Shown: positions 39,227-47,465 of the stretch, piece after piece
How positions within the stretch are numbered: the first letter of the stretch is position 1
Layout: every line of letters starts with the position of its first letter
NCBI GenBank assembly: GCA_031549325.1
Contig: JAVBQA010000032.1
Coordinates: 1 to 64,000, forward strand
DNA: 64,000 bases
Source: JAJDGF01 sp031549325
GTDB taxonomy: Bacteria > Bacillota > Clostridia > Christensenellales > Aristaeellaceae
Direction of reading: 5' to 3'
Program-made: the position numbers and the translations under genes
The notes under the pieces: generated by a model
What the model saw: only the letters and a program-made list of their open reading frames with translations
Told to the model about the DNA's origin: nothing
Databases searched by the model: none

Positions 39227-39658
39227 ATGTATGTAAAGCAGATCTCGGTGTTTCTGGAAAACATTAAGGGCAGCCTGTCCCGGCTGACGAAGCTATTTGG
39301 CGATTCGGGCATCGACCTGATCGCGCTGTCCATCGCCGACACCGAGCAGTACGGCATCCTGCGCTGCATCGTGCCCGATTCGGACGCCGCCATCCAGGTG
39401 CTGCGCCAGGCGGGCTACAGCGTGCGCGAGACGCCGGTGCTGGCCGTGTGCGTGAAGGACCGGCCCGGCGGGCTGTCCGAGATTCTGGAGCTGCTGTTTC
39501 AGGCCGACATCTCGGTGGAGTACCTGTACTCGTTCGTGCGCTCCACCGGAGAGTACGCGCTGGTGATCTTCCACCTGAGCGACCTCCCGGCGGGCGAGAA
39601 GCTGCTCCGCGGCAACGGCATCGAGCTGCTCGACCTCGAGCAGATCCGGGCGCTATGA
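39227..39658 (+). CDS. Tandem ACT-domain amino-acid-binding protein
   Basis: 143 residues forming two ACT domains: MYVKQISVFLENIKGSLSRLTKLFGDSGIDLIAL... and, from about residue 72, LAVCVKDRPGGLSEILELLFQADISVEYLYSF. Such proteins are typically encoded beside PaaK/IOR genes and are presumed to sense aromatic amino acids. No catalytic domain. ACAGGGAGGTC precedes the ATG. The alr start overlaps its stop. Confidence 0.88.
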   Translation: MYVKQISVFLENIKGSLSRLTKLFGDSGIDLIALSIADTEQYGILRCIVPDSDAAIQVLRQAGYSVRETPVLAVCVKDRPGGLSEILELLFQADISVEYLYSFVRSTGEYALVIFHLSDLPAGEKLLRGNGIELLDLEQIRAL

Positions 39659-40758
39659 TGCTGCGTCCCACGCGGCTGCTGATCCGGCGCGAGGCGCTGG
39701 GGGACAATGTGCTGGCACTGCGGCGGCGGCTGGGCGGCAAGGCGCGCATGATGGCGGTGATCAAGGCCAACGCCTACGGCCATGGGCTGCTGGAATCGGC
39801 CAAGCTGTCCATCAGCTGCGGCGCGGACGCGCTCGGCGTGGCGACGGTCGACGAGGGCGTTCAGCTGCACGAAGCCCGGGTGCGCGCGCCCATTCTGGTG
39901 CTGGGCGGCGTGACGGAGGCGGGCGCCAAGGCCGCCGTGCAGAACAACCTGGCGCAGGCGCTTTTTGACCTGGGCACGCTGGAGGCGCTGCAGGCCGAGG
40001 CGCACCGGCTGGACACCGTGGCCCACGCGCACCTGAAGATCGACACCGGCATGACCCGGCTGGGCATCACCGGCATGCCCGCGCTGGAGCGCATGCTGGA
40101 CGCCGTCAAGCGCTGCCCGAACGTGAAAATTGAAGGCATCTTTACGCACTTCGCGGACGCGCTGAACGACCCCGGGTTCACCCGCGAGCAGAACGCCAAG
40201 TTTCAGCAGGCCGTGCGGCGCGTGCGCGCCGAGGGCTACCGGCCCATCGCGCACGCCGCGGCCAGCGAAGCTTTGCTCAGTGACGAGTCGCTGTGGCACG
40301 ACATGGTGCGCCCGGGCATCGCGGTCTACGGCGCGTCGGTGCGCCACCTGCTGCCCGAACTTGTGCCCGTGCAGCAGCTGGTCACAAAGCCTGTGCGCAT
40401 CGAAAAGGCCGGCCCGGGCGACACCGTGGGCTACGGCCGCGCCTACACGCTGGGCCGCGAGGCCACGCTGATGACGCTGCCCATCGGCTACGGAGACGGC
40501 TACCCCAGGTGCCTCGGGAACCGCGCCGCCGTGCTGGTTCGCGGCCGGCGCGCGCCCATCGTGGGCCGCGTGTGCATGGACATGCTGATGGTCGACGTCA
40601 GCGCCGTGCCCGGCGTCACGATGGACGATGAGGTGGTGCTGCTAGGCGAGCAGGACGGCGAGCGCATCACGCCGGACGAGCTGGCCGCGCTGTCGGGCAC
40701 CATCCCCTATGAGATCATGCTGGGGTTCACCCAGCGCGTGCCCATGGTGCACACATGA
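39655..40758 (+). CDS. alr: Alanine racemase
   Basis: 367 residues. PLP-binding lysine in MAVIKANAYGHG, HLKIDTGMTRLG, FTHFADA, the catalytic tyrosine motif VGYGRAY, and LPIGYGDGYPR. It makes D-alanine for peptidoglycan. The start MMLRPTR at 39655 overlaps the ACT stop; the second ATG at 39658 is equally possible. It overlaps the next gene (ATGATG junction), showing coupling. Confidence 0.95.
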   Translation: MMLRPTRLLIRREALGDNVLALRRRLGGKARMMAVIKANAYGHGLLESAKLSISCGADALGVATVDEGVQLHEARVRAPILVLGGVTEAGAKAAVQNNLAQALFDLGTLEALQAEAHRLDTVAHAHLKIDTGMTRLGITGMPALERMLDAVKRCPNVKIEGIFTHFADALNDPGFTREQNAKFQQAVRRVRAEGYRPIAHAAASEALLSDESLWHDMVRPGIAVYGASVRHLLPELVPVQQLVTKPVRIEKAGPGDTVGYGRAYTLGREATLMTLPIGYGDGYPRCLGNRAAVLVRGRRAPIVGRVCMDMLMVDVSAVPGVTMDDEVVLLGEQDGERITPDELAALSGTIPYEIMLGFTQRVPMVHT

Positions 40759-41348
40759 TGGACGCTTTGGCGCTGCGCAGGGCCATGAACGCGCTCCGGG
40801 CGGACATGCCCGCGGCGGACCGGCGCAGCGCGTCCGAGGCCGTGTGCGGGCGGATCCTGGCGCTGCCCGCGTACCGGGACGCGGCCGCCGTCATGGCCTA
40901 CGTGGCCGTGCGCGGCGAACTGGATTTGGGGCCGGTGATCGGGCGGGTGCTCGCGGACGGCAAGGCGCTGTTCCTGCCCCGGGTTCTGAATCCGGACATG
41001 GCCGCCGTGCGGGTGAACTCGCTGGACGAGCTGGTTCCCGGCTGCTGGGGCATTCCCGAGCCGACCGGGACGCAGACCGCGCCCGCCGCGGACATCGACC
41101 TGATCCTCGTGCCCGGCGTGGCGTTTGACCGGGCGTGCAGCCGGATGGGGCAGGGCAAGGGCTATTACGACAGGTTCCTCGGTGGCGGGCACGGCTTCGC
41201 GCTGGGCGTCTGCTACCACGCGCAGCTTTTGGACGCGCTGCGCCCGCAGGGCCACGACGCCCCCATGGACGCCGTGCTGACCGAAAGGCTCCTGATCCGC
41301 GCGGTTGGCCATCGCCCTTGCGGGGATCGCGATTCGATCGGGGTCTGA
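40755..41348 (+). CDS. 5-formyltetrahydrofolate cyclo-ligase
   Basis: 197 residues. LILVPGVAFDRACSRMGQGKGYYDRFL contains the ATP/Mg-binding GxGKGYYDR motif of the YgfA/MTHFS family, which converts 5-formyl-THF to 5,10-methenyl-THF with ATP. Start overlaps the alr stop. The C-terminal residues after VLTERLL are unremarkable. Confidence 0.92.
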   Translation: MMDALALRRAMNALRADMPAADRRSASEAVCGRILALPAYRDAAAVMAYVAVRGELDLGPVIGRVLADGKALFLPRVLNPDMAAVRVNSLDELVPGCWGIPEPTGTQTAPAADIDLILVPGVAFDRACSRMGQGKGYYDRFLGGGHGFALGVCYHAQLLDALRPQGHDAPMDAVLTERLLIRAVGHRPCGDRDSIGV

Positions 41349-41448
41349 ACGCGCGAGGGCGACGCGGGCGGGTTTCGCGCGGCAGGTCGCCGGTTCACAC
41401 ACAACACCCCCCGCGCGGGCGGAGGAGGACACCCAGGAGGTAACGCCC

Positions 41449-42255
41449 ATGAAAAGCGAGCTCTCGTTTGCCGGGAAAATGCTGATGTACCATGTGATGA
41501 CGCTGGTGATCGGCCTGCTGGTGCTGTGGCAGATTCCCGTCCTGTGGCTGCAGTGCGTGCTGAACGCGCTGCTGATCGCCGGCTATGGCTGGCTGCTCTT
41601 CAACGAGGGCGGCATGCGCGGCGAGGCTGCCTGCACCGCCAGCGCCACCCTTGGCCGCATGGCCGAGGAGGGCCGCGCGCCCGATCCGGCGCTTGCGGCG
41701 CAGGCTTTCAACAAGCGCACGCCCTGGCTGGGCTATGCGCTGGGCGTGCTGCCGCTGGTCTTGCTGACCGCCGTCAACCTGATCGTGGAGCCCATGTATC
41801 CGCCGGTCGTCGTGCCGCCCGCGAGCGACGCCGAGATCGCCGCGCAGATCGAGGCCCAGCTGGCCGCCGAACAGACCGCCATGCCCGAGCTGCCCGCTGA
41901 AACCGCGCAGCCCCAGGCCGCCGCGTCCGAGACCGCGCCGCCCGCGCCCGACCAGACCGCCGCCGAGCCGGTGGACTTCGGGGAGATCAACGTGGTGGCC
42001 GTCGTCACCCGCCTGGTTTTCGCCATGTACGTGGCGCTCATCACGCTGCTCAGCCAGCACCCCCACGCGCTGAATTTGCTGTTCCTGCTGCTCGCCGCGC
42101 TCGTGCCCCTGGCCATGCCCATCGGCTACCTGCAGGGCCCCCGCCTGCGCCAGAAGAAGCTTGAGATGATCGAGCTGGGCAAGAAGCGCAAGCTCAAAAA
42201 GCTCAAGGTCAACCAGCCCAAGAAGGGGCCGAGACCGCCGAAGATGGAAGTGTGA
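41449..42255 (+). CDS. Membrane protein of unknown function
   Basis: 268 residues. Four or five hydrophobic segments: two at the N-terminus (MTLVIGLLVLWQIPVLWLQCV and NALLIAGYGWLLFN), one near 110 (GYALGVLPLVLLTAVNLIV), then a long Ala/Pro/Glu-rich loop (about 135-185), further segments, and a Lys-rich tail (KKRKLKKLKVNQPKKG). No recognised family. ACCCAGGAGGTAA precedes the ATG. Its TGA stop is the start of a dispersed palindromic repeat. Confidence 0.7.
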   Translation: MKSELSFAGKMLMYHVMTLVIGLLVLWQIPVLWLQCVLNALLIAGYGWLLFNEGGMRGEAACTASATLGRMAEEGRAPDPALAAQAFNKRTPWLGYALGVLPLVLLTAVNLIVEPMYPPVVVPPASDAEIAAQIEAQLAAEQTAMPELPAETAQPQAAASETAPPAPDQTAAEPVDFGEINVVAVVTRLVFAMYVALITLLSQHPHALNLLFLLLAALVPLAMPIGYLQGPRLRQKKLEMIELGKKRKLKKLKVNQPKKGPRPPKMEV

Positions 42256-42290
42256 CGGGGGGACGGCAGGAAACGGAGCCCCTTGCGCGC
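42253..42290. repeat. Stop-proximal palindromic repeat, copy 3 (partial)
   Basis: Begins with the stop codon: TGACGGGGGG followed by ACGGCAGG, AAAC and a CCCCTTGCGCGC block. The first 24 bases match 58482-58505 at all but about three positions, where the repeat also begins with a TGA stop. Confidence 0.65.
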
Positions 42291-42306
42291 GAAGGCAGAG
42301 CCCTGC

Positions 42307-42335
42307 TTGACCCTGCCTTTTTCCTGTGGTATACT
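42307..42335 (+). promoter_or_regulatory. rsmD-coaD promoter
   Basis: TTGACC (42307-42312), 17-bp spacer, TATACT (42330-42335), 22 bp before the TTG start of rsmD. Confidence 0.75.
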
Positions 42336-42357
42336 GATTTCATGTGAGGTGCGGCCG

Positions 42358-42909
42358 TTGCGGATTGTGGGCGGCGAGGCGCGAGGGCGCAGGTTGTTTG
42401 CGCCGGAGGGGATGGACACGCGCCCCACGGCCGACCGCGTGCGCGAATCACTGATGAGCATTTTGGGGCCGCGCCTGCCCGGCGCGCGGGTGATCGACCT
42501 GTTTGCGGGCTCGGGCGCGCTGGCGCTGGAGGCGCTGAGCCGGGGCGCGCAGAGCGCCGTCCTGTGCGAAAGCTCCGCCAAGGCGTGCCAGGTGATCCGC
42601 AGGAACATCGAGATCTGCAAGGCGCAGGATCGCGCCCAGCTGATCCAGCAAGACTGCATCCGGGCGCTTGAAACCATCACGGGCGGTTTCGACATCGCGT
42701 TTCTGGATCCGCCCTACCGCCTGGAGGCCCTGTACGGCCAAGCCGCCGAGGCGCTGCGCGCGCGCGGCCTGCTCAATCCCGGCTGCGTGCTGGTGATGGA
42801 GCACCCGTCAAAGGCCGGGCTTACCTTGGGCAAGTCTTTTGAAATCTACGACGAACGCCGCTATGGCGAGTGCGCCATCGCGCTGGTTCGGGAAGCGGGC
42901 AACCAATGA
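42358..42909 (+). CDS. rsmD: 16S rRNA (guanine(966)-N(2))-methyltransferase
   Basis: 183 residues. MRIVGGEARGRRLFAPEGMDTRPTADRVRESL is the RsmD N-terminus; VIDLFAGSGALALEALSRGA is the SAM site and FLDPPY the catalytic (D/N)PPY motif. It methylates G966 of 16S rRNA. A TTG start is inferred because the conserved protein begins at MRIV and the promoter lies just upstream. Its stop overlaps the coaD ATG. Confidence 0.93.
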   Translation: MRIVGGEARGRRLFAPEGMDTRPTADRVRESLMSILGPRLPGARVIDLFAGSGALALEALSRGAQSAVLCESSAKACQVIRRNIEICKAQDRAQLIQQDCIRALETITGGFDIAFLDPPYRLEALYGQAAEALRARGLLNPGCVLVMEHPSKAGLTLGKSFEIYDERRYGECAIALVREAGNQ

Positions 42910-43379
42910 TCGCGATCTACCCGGGCAGCTTCGACCCGCCGACGGTGGGGCACATGGAGATCATCAAGCGCGCGGCGAAGCTGTTTGACACGCTGCACGT
43001 GGTGGTGCTGATCAACCCGGGCAAGCACCCCTGGTTCCGTGCGGAGGACCGCGTTTCGATGATTCGCGAGTGCACCCTGGACATGCCGAATGTTCGGGTG
43101 AGCGCCTCCGACGGCACGCTGCTCGAGGCCATGCGGGCGCTGGGCGCGGACGTAATCCTCCGGGGCCTTCGCAGCGAGGCCGACTATCTGAGCGAAAAAT
43201 CCGTCACCGACGCGTTCCTGAGGCTGTGGGGCGTCGAGACGCTGTTCATACAGTGCGACCCGGAATACGGCTATGTGAGCTCGTCGCTGGTGCGCGAGCT
43301 GATGCGCTTTCACGCGCCGGTGGACAAGCTGGTGCCGCCGGCCATCCTCGATAAGGTGATTTCTGAAAGGAGCAAATAG
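42906..43379 (+). CDS. coaD: Phosphopantetheine adenylyltransferase
   Basis: 157 residues. AIYPGSFDPPTVGHMEIIKRAAKLFD contains the nucleotidyltransferase HxGH-type motif; VILRGLRSEADYLSEK and VSSSLVREL are typical. It adenylylates 4'-phosphopantetheine in CoA synthesis. rsmD-coaD is a conserved pair. The ATG at 42906 overlaps the rsmD stop. Confidence 0.96.
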   Translation: MIAIYPGSFDPPTVGHMEIIKRAAKLFDTLHVVVLINPGKHPWFRAEDRVSMIRECTLDMPNVRVSASDGTLLEAMRALGADVILRGLRSEADYLSEKSVTDAFLRLWGVETLFIQCDPEYGYVSSSLVRELMRFHAPVDKLVPPAILDKVISERSK

Positions 43380-43382
43380 AAG

Positions 43383-44054
43383 ATGGATCGCGATCAGGAT
43401 ATGTTTTTCGACGAGCGGCCCCAACAGCCCAAGCAGCCGCAGCAGGTCGCGCCCGCGCCTGGGGAGGAGCCGGTCTCGCTGCCGTATCAGAGCGATGATG
43501 ACCATACGTATCTCATGAAGCTGCTGGACTACCTGCAGGATGCGGTGGCATATGGCAGCGTGGTGCCGCTTACCGGCAAGCGCCTGGTGGACACCGACAT
43601 GTGCATGGACATCATCAAGGACATCCGGGGCAACCTGCCGCTGGCGATCCAGTATGCCGACCAGGTGATGCGCGACCGGGAGAAGATCCTGACGAGCGCC
43701 GAGCGCACCGCGGCCAACAAGGTTCAGAGCGCCGACGCCCGCGCCAACGCCGCGCTGGACGACGCCGACAAGCGCGCCCATGACGTCATCCAGGAGGCCG
43801 AGATCCGCGCCGACAAGATCATCAAGGACGCCGAAATCCGCGTGCGTTCCATGGTGGATCAGAGCGCCATCAAGACCGCCGCGCAGAACGAGGCCCGGGA
43901 GATCGTGAACGAGGCGCGCGCCGAGGCGAACGAGCGCAGGGCCGCCGCCAGCGCGTATACCGAGGACCTGATGATCAACGTGGAGAAGGAACTGAACCGC
44001 ATGGCGGATATCGTGCGCAGCAAGCGGCAGCAGCTGGGCGGCGAGCCGCGCTAG
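43383..44054 (+). CDS. Coiled-coil protein linked to coaD
   Basis: 223 residues. An acidic Gln/Pro-rich N-terminus (residues 1-40), a short conserved domain (LMKLLDYLQDAVAYGSVVPLTGKRLVDTDMCMDIIKDIRGNLP), then about 110 residues of long helix rich in Ala/Glu/Arg/Lys, like the b-subunit stalk of ATP synthase or DivIVA. It starts 3 nt after coaD and is often found there in Clostridia. Function unknown; cell-division or scaffold role is a guess. Confidence 0.72.
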   Translation: MDRDQDMFFDERPQQPKQPQQVAPAPGEEPVSLPYQSDDDHTYLMKLLDYLQDAVAYGSVVPLTGKRLVDTDMCMDIIKDIRGNLPLAIQYADQVMRDREKILTSAERTAANKVQSADARANAALDDADKRAHDVIQEAEIRADKIIKDAEIRVRSMVDQSAIKTAAQNEAREIVNEARAEANERRAAASAYTEDLMINVEKELNRMADIVRSKRQQLGGEPR

Positions 44055-44076
44055 CGCGCCGGCAATCAATAAAAAA

Positions 44077-44113
44077 GAGAAGCGCATTTCCTTGCGCTTC
44101 TCGCTTCTTTTTA
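44077..44113 (+). terminator. Terminator after the coaD operon
   Basis: A 9-bp stem GAGAAGCGC/GCGCTTCTC with an 8-nt loop, followed by GCTTCTTTTTA. The A-run before the stem could serve the opposite direction. Confidence 0.88.
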
Positions 44114-44122
44114 CGATCTGCC

Positions 44123-44288
44123 CTAGGTAAGCGCTGATGAAAGCGACCGCCGGGATTGAGGTGGATTTTTCGTTCCGGCAAGAAGCCGGAGCGCAGGAAT
44201 AGCAGAGCTATTTCAAGCGGAGAGCGCCGCCGCCGGAGCGGAAAAGGCGCCTCCAGACCGGTGGCCGATTTGATCAGCGCTTACCTAG
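44123..44288. mobile_element. CTAG-bounded palindromic MITE, full copy C
   Basis: 166 bp, same length as copy B and inverted relative to it. CTAG termini, GTAAGCGCTGAT/ATCAGCGCTTAC terminal inverted repeats. The right CTAG contributes the TAG stop of the minus-strand kinase gene, exactly as copy B does for DUF4363. No transposase. Confidence 0.9.
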
Positions 44289-45157
44289 AGCTCCGGCGCC
44301 GACTTGGGGATCGTGCCCCAAAAGCAGGTGCGCTGCATGGCGGAGGTCAGCGACAGCTCGCCGCCGCACGCATCCAGAATCTCCTTCACGATGGAGAGCC
44401 CCATGCCGCGCTCGTCGCCCTTGGTGGAAAACCCCTGCTGGAAGATCCGCTCGCGGATCTCCTCCGGCACCTCCGGCCCGTTGTTGCTCACCTCGAAGGT
44501 GTACGCGTGGATCGTCTCCGACAGATCGATCTGGAGCGTCGGCTGGGGCGTTCCCTTCAGCGCGTCCATCGCGTTGTCGATCAGGTTGCTCAGCACGCGG
44601 CACAGCTCCCAGTCCGCCACCGGCACCTCCGCCCAGCTCGAGCCCACCTGAAGCCGCGCCTCGATGCGCTTTTCCTCGCACTCCGCCAGCTTGCTGGCCA
44701 GCAGGGCGTTCACCGCCGGGATCGCCGTCTTGAGCGACCGGCTCACCTTCTGGATGTTTGTGTACACCTTTTCGATGTACGCCTGCGCGTCGTCATATTC
44801 CCGCATCTCCATCAGGCTATACACCACCTGCAGGTGGTTCATGAAGTCGTGCCGCTGGGCGCGCAGGGTGCCGTTCAGCTCGTTTAGCTGGCCAAGGGCG
44901 GCCTCCAGCATGTCGCTCTCCTCGCCGATGTGCTTGGCCGACCGCGCGTCGCGGATGTCCAAAATCCCGCCCCAGATCACCACCAGCGCCATGCCCGCCA
45001 GCGCCGCCTGCTCCAGCGTGCCGGTGAACACATCGTCGCCCAGAAAGAGCGCCAGCAGGGCAACCGCCAGCGCGCCCAGGATCTGTATGCTGTTGATGAT
45101 CATCGCGTAGCCCGAGATCTTTCTCAGGTTCATGCGCTCACGGCTGAGCTTTTTCAT
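44285..45157 (-). CDS. Sensor histidine kinase with Spo0B-type phosphoacceptor helix
   Basis: 290 residues. Two N-terminal membrane segments (about 16-40 and 50-65), then LRAQRHDFMNHLQVVYSLMEM with the phosphoacceptor His103 of the Spo0B/DcuS-CitA alpha-helical class, the N box NLIDNAMDA, and a HATPase G box GMGLSIVKEI. There is no sensor domain beyond the membrane hairpin and no response regulator nearby, so it is an orphan. Resembles AgrC/ComD-like or natural variants lacking a large receptor. Its final codons CTC-TAG lie at the edge of MITE copy C. Confidence 0.85.
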   Translation of the reverse strand: MKKLSRERMNLRKISGYAMIINSIQILGALAVALLALFLGDDVFTGTLEQAALAGMALVVIWGGILDIRDARSAKHIGEESDMLEAALGQLNELNGTLRAQRHDFMNHLQVVYSLMEMREYDDAQAYIEKVYTNIQKVSRSLKTAIPAVNALLASKLAECEEKRIEARLQVGSSWAEVPVADWELCRVLSNLIDNAMDALKGTPQPTLQIDLSETIHAYTFEVSNNGPEVPEEIRERIFQQGFSTKGDERGMGLSIVKEILDACGGELSLTSAMQRTCFWGTIPKSAPEL

Positions 45158-45190
45158 GCGGTCCCCCTTGTAAAATTATCCAATAAAAAA

Positions 45191-45220
45191 AGTATACCAC
45201 GCGACACAAACCCAATGCAA
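45191..45220 (-). promoter_or_regulatory. Promoter of the sensor kinase (predicted)
   Basis: On the minus strand TTGCAT (45220-45215), an 18-bp spacer and TATACT (45196-45191) precede the kinase start by 34 bp. Confidence 0.5.
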
Positions 45221-45254
45221 GCGTAATATGACGCTAACCGCGGCTGGATATAAT
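45220..45254 (+). promoter_or_regulatory. bioY promoter region with dyad
   Basis: A perfect -10 TATAAT lies at 45249-45254, with only a weak -35 (ATGACG, about 15 bp upstream). The dyad AGCGT-AATATG-ACGCT (45220-45235) covers the -35 region and could be a biotin-responsive operator, or an activator site compensating for the weak -35. Confidence 0.45.
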
Positions 45255-45278
45255 GGCCATAACAAAGGGGGGGTGCGC

Positions 45279-45794
45279 TTGTCGAAGCTCAGCTTGCGGA
45301 TCCGGGCGGCGCTGATGGCGGCCGTTTTGTGCGTGACGTCCCAGTGGGCCATCCAGATGGGCGACGTGCCCATGACGCTGCAGACCTTCTTCATCGCGCT
45401 GTGCGGCGCGCTGCTGGGGCCGCTCTGGGGCGCGGCGGCGGCGCTGGTGTATCTGTTGATCGGCGCGGTCGGCGTGCCGGTGTTCTCGGGCTTCCAGGCG
45501 GGAATCGGGTGGCTGGTGGGCCCGACCGGCGGGTTTCTGTGGGCGTTCCCCATCATGGCGCTGCTGTGCGCGCTGCGGGGAAAGGCGCCCGCCTGGCAGC
45601 AGATTGGGTGCGCGCTTGCGGGGCTTGTGATCTTGTATGTCATGGGAACCGCGCAGTTCATGCTCGTCACCGGGCGCGGGCTGCTGGAGTCGCTGCTGCT
45701 GGCCGTGCTGCGCTTTGTGGTCAAGGATGTGGTGTGCGTCGTGCTGGGCGTGCTGCTCGGCCGGATCATCAAAAGGAGGCTTTCCCATGCTTGA
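45279..45794 (+). CDS. bioY: Biotin transporter substrate-binding component BioY
   Basis: 171 residues from a TTG start. Six hydrophobic segments; [44 protein letters not shown] is the classic BioY/ECF S-component motif (VPxTLQ ... GxPVF). It captures biotin, working alone or with an ECF AAT module; no ecfAT genes are nearby. The TTG after AAAGGGGGGG is chosen; GTG at 45273 lies closer to that site. The araD-like gene starts 8 nt before its stop. Confidence 0.9.
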   Translation: MSKLSLRIRAALMAAVLCVTSQWAIQMGDVPMTLQTFFIALCGALLGPLWGAAAALVYLLIGAVGVPVFSGFQAGIGWLVGPTGGFLWAFPIMALLCALRGKAPAWQQIGCALAGLVILYVMGTAQFMLVTGRGLLESLLLAVLRFVVKDVVCVVLGVLLGRIIKRRLSHA

Positions 45795-46485
45795 GTCGCT
45801 GAAACAGCTGGTGTTTGAGGCCAATCTGCTGTTGCCCAAGTACGGCCTGGTGACCTTCACCTGGGGCAACGTGTCGGGCATCGACCGCGCCGCTGGGCTT
45901 ATGGTCATCAAGCCCAGCGGCGTGGCCTACGAGATCATGAAACCTGAGCACATGGTGGTGGTGGACATGGACGGCGCGGTCGTCGAGGGCGGCATGAACC
46001 CGTCCAGCGACACGCCCACCCACATCGAGCTCTACAAGCGCTTTCCCAAGCTGGGTGGCGTCGTGCACACGCACTCGACCAACGCCACCAGCTTCGCGCA
46101 GGCCGAGCGCAAGATCCCGTGCCTGGGAACCACCCACGCCGATTACTTCTACGGCAGCGTGCCCATCACCCGCATGCTGACCCCGGACGAGATCGAGCGC
46201 GCCTATGAGCGCGAGACCGGCAAGGTCATCGCCGACACGTTCGAGCTGAACGGGCTGGATCCCATCGCCACGCCGGGCGTGCTCGTCAGGAAACACGGGC
46301 CCTTCGCCTGGGGAAAGGACCCCATGAAGGCCGTGGAAAACGCCGCGGTGCTGGAGGAAGTGGCCCGCATGGCCGCGCTGAGCTACACGCTGAACCCCGG
46401 CGCGGCCCCCGCGCCCCAATCGGTGCAGGACAAGCACTACTTCCGAAAGCACGGCCCGGGCGCTTACTACGGGCAGAAAGGTTGA
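45787..46485 (+). CDS. araD: L-ribulose-5-phosphate 4-epimerase (AraD-like class II aldolase)
   Basis: 232 residues, the normal AraD length. [38 protein letters not shown] with Asp75, metal ligands His94 and His96 (HTHST), [12 protein letters not shown] with Asp119, and the third histidine in KHGPFAWG. It interconverts L-ribulose-5-P and D-xylulose-5-P in arabinose use. araA and araB are not here. Overlap with bioY by 8 nt is unusual for unrelated functions. Confidence 0.88.
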   Translation: MLESLKQLVFEANLLLPKYGLVTFTWGNVSGIDRAAGLMVIKPSGVAYEIMKPEHMVVVDMDGAVVEGGMNPSSDTPTHIELYKRFPKLGGVVHTHSTNATSFAQAERKIPCLGTTHADYFYGSVPITRMLTPDEIERAYERETGKVIADTFELNGLDPIATPGVLVRKHGPFAWGKDPMKAVENAAVLEEVARMAALSYTLNPGAAPAPQSVQDKHYFRKHGPGAYYGQKG

Positions 46486-46490
46486 CGGCC

Positions 46491-47315
46491 ATGTACGCGG
46501 ATTTGCATGTGCACAGCCGGTATTCCGACGGCACGCTGACGCCGCTGGAGCTGGCCGAGGAGGCCGCGCGCAACGGCGTGTCCCTGCTGGCGCTGGCCGA
46601 CCACGACGAGGTGCGGGGCAGCCTCGAGATCGCGCCGCTACTGCTGGCGCGCGGCATCGGATATCTGAGCGCCGTGGAGCACAGCTGCCTGTTCGGCGGG
46701 CGGTTCTACCATGTGCTCAGCTACGGCGCGGACCTGGCCGACGCAAACCTGCTGGCCGTCGTCCGCCAGAGCCGCGCGGCGCTGGACGGCATGAGCGACG
46801 CGCTGATCGAGCGCATGGCGCATGACCAGCCGGTGAGCGCGCGGGAGTATCACGCCTTTGAGCACGACCCGCGCGTGGGCGGCTGGAAGGGCGTCGAGTA
46901 CCTGTGGCGCAAGGGGTTGGCCGACACCATCCAGCAGGCGCAGGGCTTCTATAAACAGTATGACGTGCGCTATGAGCACGCCGATTTTCCGCAGATGAGC
47001 GCGCTGCTGGACGCGGTCCACGCGGCGGGCGGGGTCTGCGTGCTGGCCCACCCGGGCGAGATGATCGACAAGACGGACATGGAGGCGTTCGCGCGCACGC
47101 TGGCGGAGCTGCTGGACGCCGGGCTGGACGGCGCGGAGTGTTACTACCCGCTGCATGAGAACTGGGTGCGCGACGTCTGCTTCTCGCTGTGCAACCAGCG
47201 CGCCCTGCTCGTCACCGCCGGCTCCGATTGCCACGGCGCCTTCGGCAAGGCCCGCGTCGGTCAGATGGACGTGCCGGTTTCGGCGCTGAGGCTGGGGAAG
47301 TTGGGGAGGCGCTAG
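46491..47315 (+). CDS. PHP-domain phosphoesterase
   Basis: 274 residues. MYADLHVHSRYSDG (His6, His8, Asp14), LADHDEVRG, VLAHPGE and SDCHG provide the metal ligands of the PHP superfamily. Closest in layout to the TrpH/YciV (RNase AM-like) group, which cleaves nucleotide 3',5'-bisphosphates or RNA 5' ends, but substrate cannot be fixed by eye. The ATG at 46491 follows AGAAAGG; TTG at 46482 is an alternative. Its TAG stop is followed within 3 nt by a palindromic repeat. Confidence 0.8.
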   Translation: MYADLHVHSRYSDGTLTPLELAEEAARNGVSLLALADHDEVRGSLEIAPLLLARGIGYLSAVEHSCLFGGRFYHVLSYGADLADANLLAVVRQSRAALDGMSDALIERMAHDQPVSAREYHAFEHDPRVGGWKGVEYLWRKGLADTIQQAQGFYKQYDVRYEHADFPQMSALLDAVHAAGGVCVLAHPGEMIDKTDMEAFARTLAELLDAGLDGAECYYPLHENWVRDVCFSLCNQRALLVTAGSDCHGAFGKARVGQMDVPVSALRLGKLGRR

Positions 47316-47317
47316 GT

Positions 47318-47380
47318 GAGGGGACGCCGTCCCCCAAGACCCCTGCTAAAAGAGGCATGTCCCTTGGGACGCCAATCTTG
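47318..47380. repeat. Stop-proximal palindromic repeat, copy 4
   Basis: Begins 3 nt after the PHP gene stop with GGGGACGCCGTCCCC, continues CAAGACCCCTGC and ends with CCCTTGGGACGCCAATC. Reversed, it matches copy 5 (58482-58546) block by block and copy 2 in the GGGGTCTtGGGGACGGCG part. Confidence 0.7.
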
Positions 47381-47418
47381 AGGATCACGGAAGGGGCGGA
47401 CGCCATATTCGCCCGTCA

Positions 47419-47450
47419 AAAAAAGCGGCCCAGGCAGGGGCCGCTTTTTT
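47419..47450. terminator. Bidirectional terminator between PHP and SH3 genes
   Basis: 12-bp stem AAAAAAGCGGCC/GGCCGCTTTTTT with an 8-nt loop; both strands end in a T-run, fitting the convergent genes on either side. Confidence 0.93.
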
Positions 47451-47465
47451 CATCCTCGAAAGGCT

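Noticed and set aside
39448..39654. Upstream extension of alr
   Set aside because: It lies inside the double-ACT gene in a different frame; the racemase family starts at 39655 or 39658.
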